64,000 nt of DNA from JADJPO01 sp963825645 (lineage in GTDB: Bacteria > Actinomycetota > Actinomycetes > Actinomycetales > Kineosporiaceae): the NCBI GenBank assembly GCA_963825645.1, contig CAWGTT010000002.1:124001-188000 (forward strand). The letters run 5' to 3'. The notes below the pieces were generated by a model. That model saw only the letters and a program-made list of their open reading frames with translations. It had not been told where the DNA came from and searched no databases. Shown here in pieces: positions 1-9,545 of this stretch. Both the position numbers and the translations under genes were made by a program. Position 1 is the first letter of the stretch. Every line of letters begins with the position of its first letter.

Positions 1-301
1 TGGCGTCCTGATCCCAGCTGGTGAACTGCGGGTCGTCGTGAGCGAGCATGGCCTGCAGCCGCACGTCGAACACCCGGTAGACGTCCCGGACGTGACAGGC
101 GTACTCCAGCGGCGACCACACCTGCGGCGACGGCCGCGTCGCGACGTCATCGCGTTCCAGCACCCGCTGCCAGGCATGCACGCTGCGCCGGGTGGCCCCG
201 GCCAGGTGGCTGATCGCGTAGTCGGAGACGTCGAGGCCGCACTCGGGGCAGCGCCGGTCGAGGACCCAGGTCCAGTCCTTGTCGTCGGGCTGGATCGTCA
301 T
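1..301 (-). CDS. DinB-family protein, 3' part beyond the window
   Basis: The reading frame starts with ATG at 301 and runs open off the left edge, so only about 100 N-terminal residues are visible. They carry a CPECG motif near residue 18 followed by WSPLEYACHVRDV near residue 70. The first resembles the cysteine motif common in actinobacterial DinB-like proteins, the second the helix-bundle core of the DinB/YfiT superfamily. Members are often metal- or thiol-dependent transferases, but this one's substrate cannot be told. It lies 43 bp downstream of the MoxR gene on the same strand and is probably cotranscribed with it. The family is clear; the function is not. Confidence 0.7.
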   Translation of the reverse strand, partial: MTIQPDDKDWTWVLDRRCPECGLDVSDYAISHLAGATRRSVHAWQRVLERDDVATRPSPQVWSPLEYACHVRDVYRVFDVRLQAMLAHDDPQFTSWDQDA

Positions 302-344
302 GGGGACACCCTAGAACCGCCCGGGCACTCTCGACCGCCGCCGG

Positions 345-1274
345 TCATCCCGCCAGCAGCCGATCGAGCCGGCTGCGCACCCGCTCGGCGTCCTCGCGGT
401 ACTTGCAGATCGCCCCGAGGGTCGCAGCGGTGGTCTCGAGGTCCAGCTCGCGGCGGCCGAGCTCGACCAGGCAGCGGGCCCAGTCCAGGCTCTCGGCCAC
501 CCCCGGCGGCTTGAGCAGGTCGACCTCGGCCGGTCCGGCGGCGCCGTCGCGCAAGGCCTGGACGACGGTGGCGACCTGGCGGGCCAGCTCCTGGGGCACC
601 TCGGGCAGCCGGCGCCGGATGATCTCGATCTCCCGGGCCAGTCCGGGGTGCTCGACCCAGTGGTAGAGGCAGCGCCGCTTCAGTGCATCGTGCACCTCGC
701 GCGTGCGGTTCGAGGTGAGCACGACCATCGGCGGGTGCTCTGCCTCGATCCGCCCGAGCTCGGGAACGGTCACGGCGTTGGTCGAGAGCACCTCCAGCAG
801 GAACGCCTCGAACTCGTCGTCGGCGCGGTCGATCTCGTCGACCAGGAGCACCGCGTTCGGGCTGCGCAGCGCGCGCAGGATCGGCCGGGCGAGCAGGAAG
901 CGCTCGGTGTACAGCGAGTGCTCGACCTCCTCGACATCCAACGGCTGCCCACCACCGGAGGTCGCGTTCCGGGCCGCCTCGACCGCTCGCAGGTGCAGCA
1001 CCTGGCGCGGGAAGTCCCAGTCGTAGAGAGCCTGGCTGGCGTCGATCCCCTCGTAGCACTGCAGCCGGACCAGCTCGGCGTCCAGGGCCTGGGCCAACGC
1101 CTCGGCCAACGCCGTCTTGCCGGTGCCCGGTTCGCCTTCCAGCATGAGCGGACGGCGCATGACCATGGCCAGCCAGGCCACCGTGGCCAGACCGTCATCG
1201 ACGAGGTAGCCGGTGGCGTCGAGCGCTCGGGCCAGCTCGTGCGGCGATCCCGGCCTGCCCACCGTGCTGGTCAT
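345..1274 (-). CDS. MoxR-family AAA+ ATPase
   Basis: A cytoplasmic AAA+ ATPase of about 309 residues. Walker A (GEPGTGKT) is at residues 47-54, Walker B (VLLVDEIDR) lies near residue 140, and a sensor-1 stretch VVLTSNRTREV follows. MoxR ATPases usually work as chaperones that activate a partner with a von Willebrand factor A domain; no such partner is next to it here, so it may be encoded elsewhere. The frame is open further upstream to 1526, but that part runs through a palindrome and a (GT)-rich repeat and antisense to the epimerase gene, so ATG 1274 (or ATG 1292) is preferred. The DinB-family gene follows 43 bp downstream. Confidence 0.88.
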   Translation of the reverse strand: MTSTVGRPGSPHELARALDATGYLVDDGLATVAWLAMVMRRPLMLEGEPGTGKTALAEALAQALDAELVRLQCYEGIDASQALYDWDFPRQVLHLRAVEAARNATSGGGQPLDVEEVEHSLYTERFLLARPILRALRSPNAVLLVDEIDRADDEFEAFLLEVLSTNAVTVPELGRIEAEHPPMVVLTSNRTREVHDALKRRCLYHWVEHPGLAREIEIIRRRLPEVPQELARQVATVVQALRDGAAGPAEVDLLKPPGVAESLDWARCLVELGRRELDLETTAATLGAICKYREDAERVRSRLDRLLAG

Positions 1275-1320
1275 GCGCCCAGCATGACTCATCCGGGCCC
1301 CGGGCCCCCCCACGACCCCG

Positions 1321-1372
1321 GGTGGACAGTTTTTCGAGGACACGCGGGCGTGTCCTCGAAAAACTGTCCACC
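1321..1372. repeat. 25-bp perfect palindrome between divergent genes
   Basis: Left arm 1321-1345 and right arm 1348-1372 are perfectly complementary over 25 bp with a 2-nt loop. Pairing continues outward with one bulged base for about 12 bp (around 1310-1320 and 1373-1385). It fills the 106-bp gap between the divergent MoxR and epimerase genes. A terminator is unexpected in that position, so it may instead be an operator, a cruciform or a mobile palindrome. The arm begins GTGGACAGTT, which recurs at 58834. Confidence 0.9.
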
Positions 1373-1380
1373 CTGGGGTC

Positions 1381-1404
1381 GTGGGTGTGGGTGTGGGTGT
1401 GGGT
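1381..1404 (+). repeat. GTGGGT hexamer repeated four times at a start codon
   Basis: Four perfect GTGGGT units offer four in-frame GTG start codons (1381, 1387, 1393, 1399) for the epimerase gene. No Shine-Dalgarno sequence is visible because the upstream bases belong to the palindrome. Slippage here would add or remove Gly-Val pairs at the N terminus without changing the frame. Confidence 0.75.
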
Positions 1405-2208
1405 GAGCTGGACGGTGTGGTGCTGCGTTCCGGGACGGCGTCGCTGCGCGTCAGCCCGCAGAACGGCGGCCGCTGGTCGTCGCTGGCCCTGGACGGTCTG
1501 GAGCTGATCGGCCGGGGCGGCGACACTGTGATCGACTGGGGCTGCTTCGCGATGGCGCCCTACGCCGGACGGATCCGTCGCGGCATGCTGGCGTGGAGCG
1601 GACGGCGCTACCAGCTGCCGATCGATGCACCGCCCCATGCGATCCACGGCGTCACCGTCGACCGTCCGTGGACCGTCGTGGACCACGACCGGCACAGTGC
1701 CGTGCTCCGTTGCGACCTCGACAGCCGCTGGCCGTGGGCTGGTCACGTGATCCAGTCCTTGTCCCTGCACGACGATGGGCTACGGGCCGGGCTCGAGGTG
1801 CACGCCGACGACGAGGCGATGCCGGCCTGGGCCGGCTTCCATCCCTGGTTCGCCCGCCGGCTGGGCCGCGGCGCGCCGGCCCGGATCGACGTGACGGCGG
1901 TGGGCGTGCTGCCCCGGGACGGCGACGGCCTACCACGCCTGGACCCCGTTGCCGTCCCGCCGGGCCCCTGGGACGACGTGTTCGTCGAGGTGGCCTGGCC
2001 GATCACGCTCACCTGGGACGGTGCGCTCCGCGTGGACATCGCCGCCGACGTCCCGAACGCCGTGATCTTCGACGCCCGCCCCGGCGCGGTCTGCGTCGAA
2101 CCCCAGACCGCGCCGCCGAACGCCGCGGAGCTGGGTATGGCCGCGACCGTCGAGCCCGGCCGACCGCTGAGCATGGAGATGACGCTGGCCTGGGTCAGCT
2201 CCGGGTGA
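1381..2208 (+). CDS. Aldose 1-epimerase (galactose mutarotase-like)
   Basis: A protein of about 275 residues of the galactose mutarotase fold, which interconverts alpha and beta anomers of aldoses in the cytoplasm. Recognisable are the AGRIRRG segment near residue 65, the histidine motif HAIHG near 85, GFHPWF near 155 and CVEPQTAPPNA near 240, the last carrying the likely catalytic glutamate. The start is ambiguous because four in-frame GTG codons lie in the hexamer repeat. The gene ends 14 bp inside the convergent patatin gene. With xylulokinase and a beta-glucosidase nearby it fits a sugar-use neighbourhood, although no shared operon is seen. Confidence 0.85.
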   Translation: MGVGVGVGELDGVVLRSGTASLRVSPQNGGRWSSLALDGLELIGRGGDTVIDWGCFAMAPYAGRIRRGMLAWSGRRYQLPIDAPPHAIHGVTVDRPWTVVDHDRHSAVLRCDLDSRWPWAGHVIQSLSLHDDGLRAGLEVHADDEAMPAWAGFHPWFARRLGRGAPARIDVTAVGVLPRDGDGLPRLDPVAVPPGPWDDVFVEVAWPITLTWDGALRVDIAADVPNAVIFDARPGAVCVEPQTAPPNAAELGMAATVEPGRPLSMEMTLAWVSSG

Positions 2209-3409
2209 GCCGCCAGGCGTCATCGCCGGACTCGGCGAGCATCGTCGCGGCGTCCAGGCGGCCCTGCTCGATGAGCGCGTCGATGAAGTCCGGGTCGAAG
2301 AGCAGATAGCTGAGCAGCTCGCCGTGGGTGGAGTGAGTACCGCCGATCAGCCGGTCGAGCAGCGCCACATCAGGGTGGCGCAGCGCGTCCAGACCTCGGT
2401 TGGCGTGCAACGCCGCTTCGGCCAGCACCGGGATGGTGTCGTTTCGAACAGGCCCGGCGAACAGGTACGGGACCTGGCGGTACCCAGCGGCGCCGGCGCG
2501 GGCGCCGATCAGCCGGTTCACCCGGTCGAGCGCGCGCACGTCCTCGACCATCCGGTCGACCAGGGTCGCGGTGAGCACGGAGGCGAACGCACCGAAGAGG
2601 TCCGGCGGGCGCGGATCCAGTGGGCTCGTCTTGGCCAGCTGGCTGAGTGGATGGGTCGCCACCACGACCAGCCGGTCGGCACCGAGATCGAGGGCCGGCT
2701 TGACCGGCGCGTTGAGCCGCACCCCGCCGTCCAGGTACCAGTCGCCCGAGGCGCCCTCGGCGTCGGAGAGCCGGACCGGCGGGAAGGCCACCGGGATCGC
2801 CGCCGAGGCCATGATGTGCTCGGCCGTCAGACGCGCCGGAAGGTAGGCCACCCGGCGGCTGGCGTCCTCGGCCGGCAGCCGGCGCCGGGGGCGGGACTCG
2901 ACGAACACCTCGCTGCGGTGCCGTCCGGTGGCGGTGGCGATCAACGCCACGGCTTCGAGGACCCCCGAGGAGATGTTGCGATGCAGCCGAGGCCAGCCCT
3001 CGAACCGGGACAGCGTGCGCCGCAGCGGAGCCGGGTCGAGCAGCGAGGTGACCGGGTGCTCCCCGATCCCGGCGACGCGCGTCAGGTAACGCAGGCCCAG
3101 CCCGGGCACGGTGAGCATCAGCGGGCGGAACACCCCGCTGCGTGCTGCCTGACGCCAGACCGCACAGGCGCGCTGCCCGGCGTCCTCGGCGTCCTCGAGG
3201 TGCAGCATCGAGCCGACCAGGACGGCGTTCATCGCCCCAGCGCTGGTGCCGATCAGCAGCGTCGGCGTCTGGTCGCGTTGACGCAGCCACGGCACGAGCA
3301 CGGAGAGCACGCCGATCTCGTAGGCGCCGCGAGCACCGGCACCGGCGATCACCAGGCCGACGGTCTGACCTGACTCGGGCTTGCGGCGACCGGTACGCGA
3401 TGCCGTCAT
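2195..3409 (-). CDS. Patatin-like phospholipase
   Basis: A 404-residue patatin-like lipid acyl hydrolase using a Ser-Asp dyad. The glycine-rich oxyanion loop GAGARGAYEIG is near residue 20, the nucleophile elbow GTSAG near residue 55 and the catalytic Asp sits in DGG near residue 230. Start ATG 3409 is chosen because a GGGAGGG ribosome site lies just upstream; the frame is open to 3505 but without coding support. There is no signal peptide. The 3' end overlaps the convergent epimerase gene by 14 bp. The lipid substrate is unknown; bacterial relatives act in membrane-lipid turnover or as effectors. Confidence 0.9.
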   Translation of the reverse strand: MTASRTGRRKPESGQTVGLVIAGAGARGAYEIGVLSVLVPWLRQRDQTPTLLIGTSAGAMNAVLVGSMLHLEDAEDAGQRACAVWRQAARSGVFRPLMLTVPGLGLRYLTRVAGIGEHPVTSLLDPAPLRRTLSRFEGWPRLHRNISSGVLEAVALIATATGRHRSEVFVESRPRRRLPAEDASRRVAYLPARLTAEHIMASAAIPVAFPPVRLSDAEGASGDWYLDGGVRLNAPVKPALDLGADRLVVVATHPLSQLAKTSPLDPRPPDLFGAFASVLTATLVDRMVEDVRALDRVNRLIGARAGAAGYRQVPYLFAGPVRNDTIPVLAEAALHANRGLDALRHPDVALLDRLIGGTHSTHGELLSYLLFDPDFIDALIEQGRLDAATMLAESGDDAWRLTRS

Positions 3410-3525
3410 GACCCGCCCTCCCCGAAACACCCTGTTGAGGCTGCTGGCAACGCTACCGGCCCGCAGCGGCGGCCAGCACAATGGACGCCGACTCGAGATG
3501 CGCACCAGAAGGGGCGGCCACGCCG

Positions 3526-4968
3526 ATGACGCTTGTTGCCGGGGTCGACTCCTCGACCCAGTCCTGCAAGGTCGTGATCCGTGACGCGGAGGGCGGAACC
3601 CTGGTCCGCGAGGGCCGGGCGAGCCACCCCGAGGGCACCGAGATCGATCCGCGGCACTGGTGGGACGCCCTCACCGAGGCGGTCAGCGCCGCGGGCGGAT
3701 TGGCCGACGTGGCGGCGATCGCCGTCGGCGCACAGCAGCACGGCATGGTCACCCTCGACGCCGACGGCGAGGTGGTCCGTCCGGCGCTGTTGTGGAACGA
3801 CACCCGGTCGGCCCCGCAGGCTGCCCGGCTCACCGAGCGGCTCGGAGCCCAGGCGTGGGCCGACGAGCTCGGCGTGGTGCCGGTCGCCTCGTTCACGGTG
3901 ACCAAGCTGGCCTGGCTGGCCGAACACGAGCCGGACGCCGCGGCGCGGGTCGCCGGGGTCTGCCTGCCGCACGACTGGCTCACCTGGCGCCTGGCCGGAG
4001 CATCGGGCCTGGACACCCTTGCCACCGACCGCGGTGACGCCTCCGGCACCGGCTACTGGTCGCCGCACACCGGGCGGTACCGGCGCGATGTGCTGCAGCT
4101 CGCGCTCGGTCACGACGCGGCGCTGCCGCAGGTGTTGGGACCGGCGGAGCAGGCCGGAACCTCTGCTGTGCACGGACTGTCGACCGGCGCCGTGCTCGGT
4201 CCGGGCACCGGCGACAACATGGCCGCCGCACTCGGGGTCGGCGCCCGGACGGGCGACGTGATCGTCTCGATCGGTACGTCGGGAGTCGTCTCGGCGGTGG
4301 CCGCGGTGCCGGCGGCCGACCCGAGCGGAATCGTGGCCGGGTTCGCCGATGCCACCGGCCACTTCCTGCCGCTGGTCTGCACCCTGAACGCCGCCCGGGT
4401 GCTGGACGCCACCGCGCGGATGCTGGGAGTCGACCACGCCGCGATGTCGGACCTGGCGCTGTCGGCGCCGCCGGGCGCCGGCGGGCTGGTGCTCGTGCCG
4501 TACCTGGAGGGCGAGCGCACCCCGAACCGGCCGGAGGCGACCGGCGCGCTGCACGGGCTGAGGCTGCAGACCACTACGCCGGCCTACCTCGCACGCGCAG
4601 CGATCGAAGGCCTGCTGTGCGGGCTGGCCGATGGCCTGGACGCCCTCACCGCCCATGGCGCCACCGTCGAGCGGGTGCTGCTGGTCGGCGGTGGTGCCCG
4701 GTCGGCTGCGGTGTGCCGGATCGCCCCGACGGTGCTCGGCCACCAGGTGATCGTGCCCCCGCCCGGGGAGTACGTCGCGGACGGCGCCGCGCGCCAGGCC
4801 GCCTGGGTCCTCGCCGCCGCCGGTGGGGGCGGCCACCCCCGCGGCACTGCCGCCGCGCCACCGCAGTGGGAGTTCGCCGGGACGCGGACCTTCGACGGCG
4901 AGCTCACACCCCACGTCCGCCAGCGGTATGCCGAGGTCCGCGACCTGACCGCAGCGCGACCGACCTGA
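3526..4968 (+). CDS. xylB: Xylulokinase
   Basis: A 480-residue FGGY-family sugar kinase that phosphorylates D-xylulose with ATP, feeding the pentose phosphate pathway. The N-terminal phosphate loop GVDSSTQSCKVV is at residues 5-16. QQHGMV (about 72-77) and LLWNDTRS (about 92-99) are typical of xylulokinases, GTGDNMAAALG is near 227 and the C-terminal ATP motif VLLVGGGARS near 385. ATG 3526 is chosen over the upstream ATG 3481 because homology begins right after it and AAGGGG lies upstream. It is convergent with the beta-glucosidase gene (39 bp apart) and divergent from the patatin gene. No xylose isomerase is in view. Confidence 0.92.
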   Translation: MTLVAGVDSSTQSCKVVIRDAEGGTLVREGRASHPEGTEIDPRHWWDALTEAVSAAGGLADVAAIAVGAQQHGMVTLDADGEVVRPALLWNDTRSAPQAARLTERLGAQAWADELGVVPVASFTVTKLAWLAEHEPDAAARVAGVCLPHDWLTWRLAGASGLDTLATDRGDASGTGYWSPHTGRYRRDVLQLALGHDAALPQVLGPAEQAGTSAVHGLSTGAVLGPGTGDNMAAALGVGARTGDVIVSIGTSGVVSAVAAVPAADPSGIVAGFADATGHFLPLVCTLNAARVLDATARMLGVDHAAMSDLALSAPPGAGGLVLVPYLEGERTPNRPEATGALHGLRLQTTTPAYLARAAIEGLLCGLADGLDALTAHGATVERVLLVGGGARSAAVCRIAPTVLGHQVIVPPPGEYVADGAARQAAWVLAAAGGGGHPRGTAAAPPQWEFAGTRTFDGELTPHVRQRYAEVRDLTAARPT

Positions 4969-5007
4969 GCGGCGGATCGCCGGGATTCGTCCGAGACGCC
5001 GGCTGAC

Positions 5008-6438
<1,431 letters not shown>

Positions 6439-6484
6439 GCTACAAGCGGACGACGGCGGGCGAGCGCCCGGTTACGCTGATGCG

Positions 6485-7582
6485 ATGGGAGCACCGGATC
6501 ACGCGCTGGGCCCCGGCAGCACGTCCGAGCCACCGGGACGCTCGGTCGGCTCCGACCTCCTGTTGGACACCTTCGGCCGAGTGGCCACGGACCTGCGGGT
6601 CAGCCTCACGGACCGCTGCAACCTGCGGTGCTCGTACTGCATGCCGCCCGAGGGCCTGGACTGGATGCCCGGTGAGCAGGTCCTCACCGACGACGAGCTG
6701 ATCCGCCTGATCACGATCGCGGTCCGCGACCTCGGCATCGAAGAGGTGCGGTTCACGGGCGGAGAACCGCTGCTGCGCAAGAGCTTGGAGCAGATCCTCG
6801 CCGCCACGACGGCCCTGCGGACTCGCTGCGGCGCGGTGCCGCAGACCGCCCTGACCACCAACGGACTGGGCCTCGACCGGCGAGCCGCCGGACTGGTCGC
6901 GGCCGGCCTGCACCGGATCAACGTCAGCCTGGACTCCCTGGACCGGGAGCGGTTCGCCCGGATCACCCACCGGGACCGGATCGACGACGTCCTCGCCGGC
7001 CTGCGCGCCGCGGCCGAGGCCGGACTCACCCCGGTCAAGATCAACGCCGTGCTGGTTCGGGGCGTCAACGACGAGGAGGCGCCTCAGCTGCTGCGCTGGG
7101 CGATCAGTGAGAGCTACGAGCTGCGGTTCATCGAGCAGATGCCGCTGGATGCCCAGGGTTCCTGGACCCGGGCTCAGATGATCAGCGCAGCGGAGATCCT
7201 CGCGATGCTGCAGCGGGACTTCGACCTCGCGCCGACGGACAAGGCGTCCCGGGGAGCGGCACCGGCCGAGACCTGGGTGGTGCAGGGGGAGGCGGGCCGC
7301 ACGCCGTCCGGTGCGCAGGCCCGGGTGGGCATCATCGGCTCGGTGACCCGGCCGTTCTGCGGTGACTGCGACCGGACCCGGTTGACTGCCGACGGTCAGG
7401 TGCGCAACTGCCTGTTCGCCCGGACCGAGACCGACCTGCGCGGCCTGCTGCGCGCCGGCGCGAGCGACGTCGACGTCGCCGAGGCCTGGCGCAAGGCCAT
7501 GTGGGGCAAGGCGGCAGGGCACGGGATCAACGACCCGTCGTTCCTGCAGCCTGACCGCCCGATGAGCGCGATCGGGGGCTAG
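6485..7582 (+). CDS. moaA: GTP 3',8-cyclase MoaA
   Basis: A radical-SAM enzyme that starts molybdenum-cofactor synthesis by rearranging GTP. The SAM cluster motif CNLRCSYC is at residues 44-51, the SAM-binding FTGGEPLL lies near 92 and the second cluster motif CGDCDRT followed by a third cysteine (VRNC) at about 292-309. The protein ends in Gly-Gly, as MoaA proteins do. ATG 6485 gives 365 residues, slightly long because of a 30-residue N-terminal extension; the open frame back to 6284 overlaps the divergent glucosidase gene and is ignored. moaD starts 15 bp downstream, so they form an operon. Confidence 0.95.
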   Translation: MGAPDHALGPGSTSEPPGRSVGSDLLLDTFGRVATDLRVSLTDRCNLRCSYCMPPEGLDWMPGEQVLTDDELIRLITIAVRDLGIEEVRFTGGEPLLRKSLEQILAATTALRTRCGAVPQTALTTNGLGLDRRAAGLVAAGLHRINVSLDSLDRERFARITHRDRIDDVLAGLRAAAEAGLTPVKINAVLVRGVNDEEAPQLLRWAISESYELRFIEQMPLDAQGSWTRAQMISAAEILAMLQRDFDLAPTDKASRGAAPAETWVVQGEAGRTPSGAQARVGIIGSVTRPFCGDCDRTRLTADGQVRNCLFARTETDLRGLLRAGASDVDVAEAWRKAMWGKAAGHGINDPSFLQPDRPMSAIGG

Positions 7583-7596
7583 GGGGTGTCAGCCGG

Positions 7597-7866
7597 GTGA
7601 AGGTCACCGTGCGCTACTTCGCCGGGGCGCGGGCCGCGGCCGGCCTCGATGAGGAGATCATCGACCTGGACGACGGCCCGGACCCGACCCTGCACTCGCT
7701 GACGATCGCTGCGTTGACCGGCCTGCTCGCCGAGCGCCACGGTCCGGGGCTGGGCAGGGTGCTCGCGGCGTCGAGCTTCCTGCTCGACGAGGTGGCCGGT
7801 GGCCGGGACCGGAGGGTGCACGACGGCGCCCAGGTCGACGTGCTGCCGCCGTTCGCCGGCGGCTGA
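7597..7866 (+). CDS. moaD: Molybdopterin synthase small subunit (MoaD/ThiS family)
   Basis: An 89-residue ubiquitin-like sulfur carrier. It begins MKVTVRYFAGARAAAG, typical of MoaD, and ends in FAGG. The C-terminal Gly-Gly is adenylated and thiocarboxylated to donate sulfur to the pterin. The start is GTG 7597, 15 bp after moaA. Its partner MoaE is encoded about 1.1 kb away on the other strand. A ThiS role is less likely given the moaA, moaE and mobA-type neighbours. Confidence 0.9.
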   Translation: MKVTVRYFAGARAAAGLDEEIIDLDDGPDPTLHSLTIAALTGLLAERHGPGLGRVLAASSFLLDEVAGGRDRRVHDGAQVDVLPPFAGG

Positions 7867-7905
7867 CCGGCGCGTCGCCACGGACTGGGCTGACAGACTG
7901 CTCGG

Positions 7906-8742
7906 GTGCGCAGACCCTTCGCCCAGGTCGACGTCTTCACCGCCGAGCCCTACGCGGGCAACCCGGTGGCCGTCGTCCTGGACGCCTCGGGTCTGAGTAC
8001 CGAGCAGATGCAGGCCTTCGCCCGGTGGACGAACCTGTCCGAGACCACTTTTGTGCTGCCGCCCACCCAGGACCTGGCGGACTACCGGGTGCGGATCTTC
8101 ACCCCGGTGGCCGAGCTGCCCTTCGCCGGTCATCCCACGCTCGGCACCTGCCACGCCTGGCTCGAGTCCGGCGGGCGTCCGGTGGCCGTCGACGGCCTGC
8201 GCATCGTCCAGGAGTGTGGGATCGGCCTGGTCGAGATCCGTCGCACCGCAACGGCTCTGGCCTTCGCCGCCCCTGGTCTGGTCCGTGGCGGCGAGGTGGC
8301 GGCGGGCGACCTCGACCAGGTGGTGGCCGAGCTCGGGATCACCCTGGCCGACGTCCTCGACGCGCAGTGGGTGGACAACGGCCCCGGCTGGGTCGCCGTC
8401 CTGCTGGCAGACGCTGCCGCGGTGCTCCGCCTGCGCCCGGGAGCACTCACCCTGGACATCGGCGCGGTCGGCTTCCACCCCGAGGGCGCTGAGAACCTCT
8501 ACGAGGTCCGTGCGTTCTTCCCCAAAGACGGCCTGGCGGTGGAGGATCCGGTCACCGGGAGCTTGAACGCCTCGCTGGCGCAGTGGCTGATTCGCACCGG
8601 CCGCGCGGCGCCGCCCTACGTCGCCGCGCAGGGCACCGCGCTCGGCCGCCGTGGCCGGGTGCACATCGACCACGACGGCGACGGCACCGTGTGGGTCGGC
8701 GGCAGCACCGTGCCCTGCATCAGCGGCACCGTCGAGCTGTAG
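7906..8742 (+). CDS. PhzF-family isomerase
   Basis: A 278-residue PhzF/YddE-type protein, a two-lobed fold related to diaminopimelate epimerase. It opens with FAQVDVFTAEPYAGNPVAVV, the classic PhzF start, with ARWTNLSETTFVLPP near residue 43 and the phosphate-binding loop EDPVTGS near 212. Characterised members isomerise a phenazine precursor, but most are uncharacterised. No phenazine genes are present, so the substrate is unknown. It follows moaD by 39 bp and may share its transcript. The start is GTG 7906. Confidence 0.88.
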   Translation: MRRPFAQVDVFTAEPYAGNPVAVVLDASGLSTEQMQAFARWTNLSETTFVLPPTQDLADYRVRIFTPVAELPFAGHPTLGTCHAWLESGGRPVAVDGLRIVQECGIGLVEIRRTATALAFAAPGLVRGGEVAAGDLDQVVAELGITLADVLDAQWVDNGPGWVAVLLADAAAVLRLRPGALTLDIGAVGFHPEGAENLYEVRAFFPKDGLAVEDPVTGSLNASLAQWLIRTGRAAPPYVAAQGTALGRRGRVHIDHDGDGTVWVGGSTVPCISGTVEL

Positions 8743-8931
8743 TCGCAGGCCGGGACGGCCAGGTCGTGATGAACGACTGCGACATCGCGGTAGCCGGCGG
8801 CGCGGAGCCGCTTGATCAACTTCCGTATTCTGCACAACTCCCGTCAACGGGCCTCCAGCCGCTGGATCGCGGGGGTTCTGCCGAATTCGGAAGGCCGTGA
8901 CGAGCGGTCCTCGCCTCGGGCGGATGGCCGC

Positions 8932-9432
8932 CTACGGGCAGGCGACCCACTCGTCGCTGCCGTCGGCGAACACCTGGCGCTTCCACACCGGCAGCCGGTG
9001 CTTGACCTCGTCGACGATCAACGAGCAGGCGGTGAACGCCTCGTGACGGTGCGCCGCCGCGACCGCGACGACGATCGCGGACTCACCGATGGCCAGCTCT
9101 CCGACCCGGTGGGTCACCGCTACCGCCTCGGCGTCGGTGCGCTCGGCCACCTCGGCGACCACCTCCGCGAGCACGCGCTCCGCGCCGGGGTGCGCGACGT
9201 ACTCGATCCCGGTCACGGCCCGACCACCGTCGTGGTCACGCACCTGCCCGCTGAAGGTCACCACGGCACCGGCGCGGTCGTCGTCCACCGCGTGCTCGTG
9301 GGCACGGACGTCCAGGGGGGCCGAGCTGATAGCGGTGAGGGTCACCCGCCGCTGCGGCGGGTGGATCCGCGAGGCGTCGCGCATCCCGGACTCGCTGCTG
9401 GCGGGAAGGGCAGCCGAGGCGTCGGAGGACAC
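8932..9432 (-). CDS. moaE: Molybdopterin synthase catalytic subunit MoaE
   Basis: A 166-residue protein matching MoaE, the subunit that converts precursor Z (cPMP) to molybdopterin using sulfur from MoaD. VVTFSGQVRDHDGG near residue 57, the AAHRHEAFTAC segment near 125 and the catalytic lysine region VKHRLPVWK near 143 are visible. The first 25 or so residues are poorly conserved; ATG at 9384 is an alternative start. It lies 113 bp downstream of the MobA-like gene on the same strand. Confidence 0.92.
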   Translation of the reverse strand: MSSDASAALPASSESGMRDASRIHPPQRRVTLTAISSAPLDVRAHEHAVDDDRAGAVVTFSGQVRDHDGGRAVTGIEYVAHPGAERVLAEVVAEVAERTDAEAVAVTHRVGELAIGESAIVVAVAAAHRHEAFTACSLIVDEVKHRLPVWKRQVFADGSDEWVACP

Positions 9433-9545
9433 CCGCTCAGGGTACGTCCAGAGGATGCGGAGCAGCAGTCGGTGCCTCCGCGCAGATGTGCGTCGAAGAA
9501 CGACGCGCCGGGCGTCGGTGGCCGAGGCTCGTGGGGCGGGCAGGA

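Noticed and set aside
8743..8931. Minus-strand frame with RKLIKRLRAAGYRDVAVVHHD in the gap between PhzF and moaE
   Set aside because: Looks protein-like but short, lacks a start/stop context, and no family could be named; kept only as a possible remnant.
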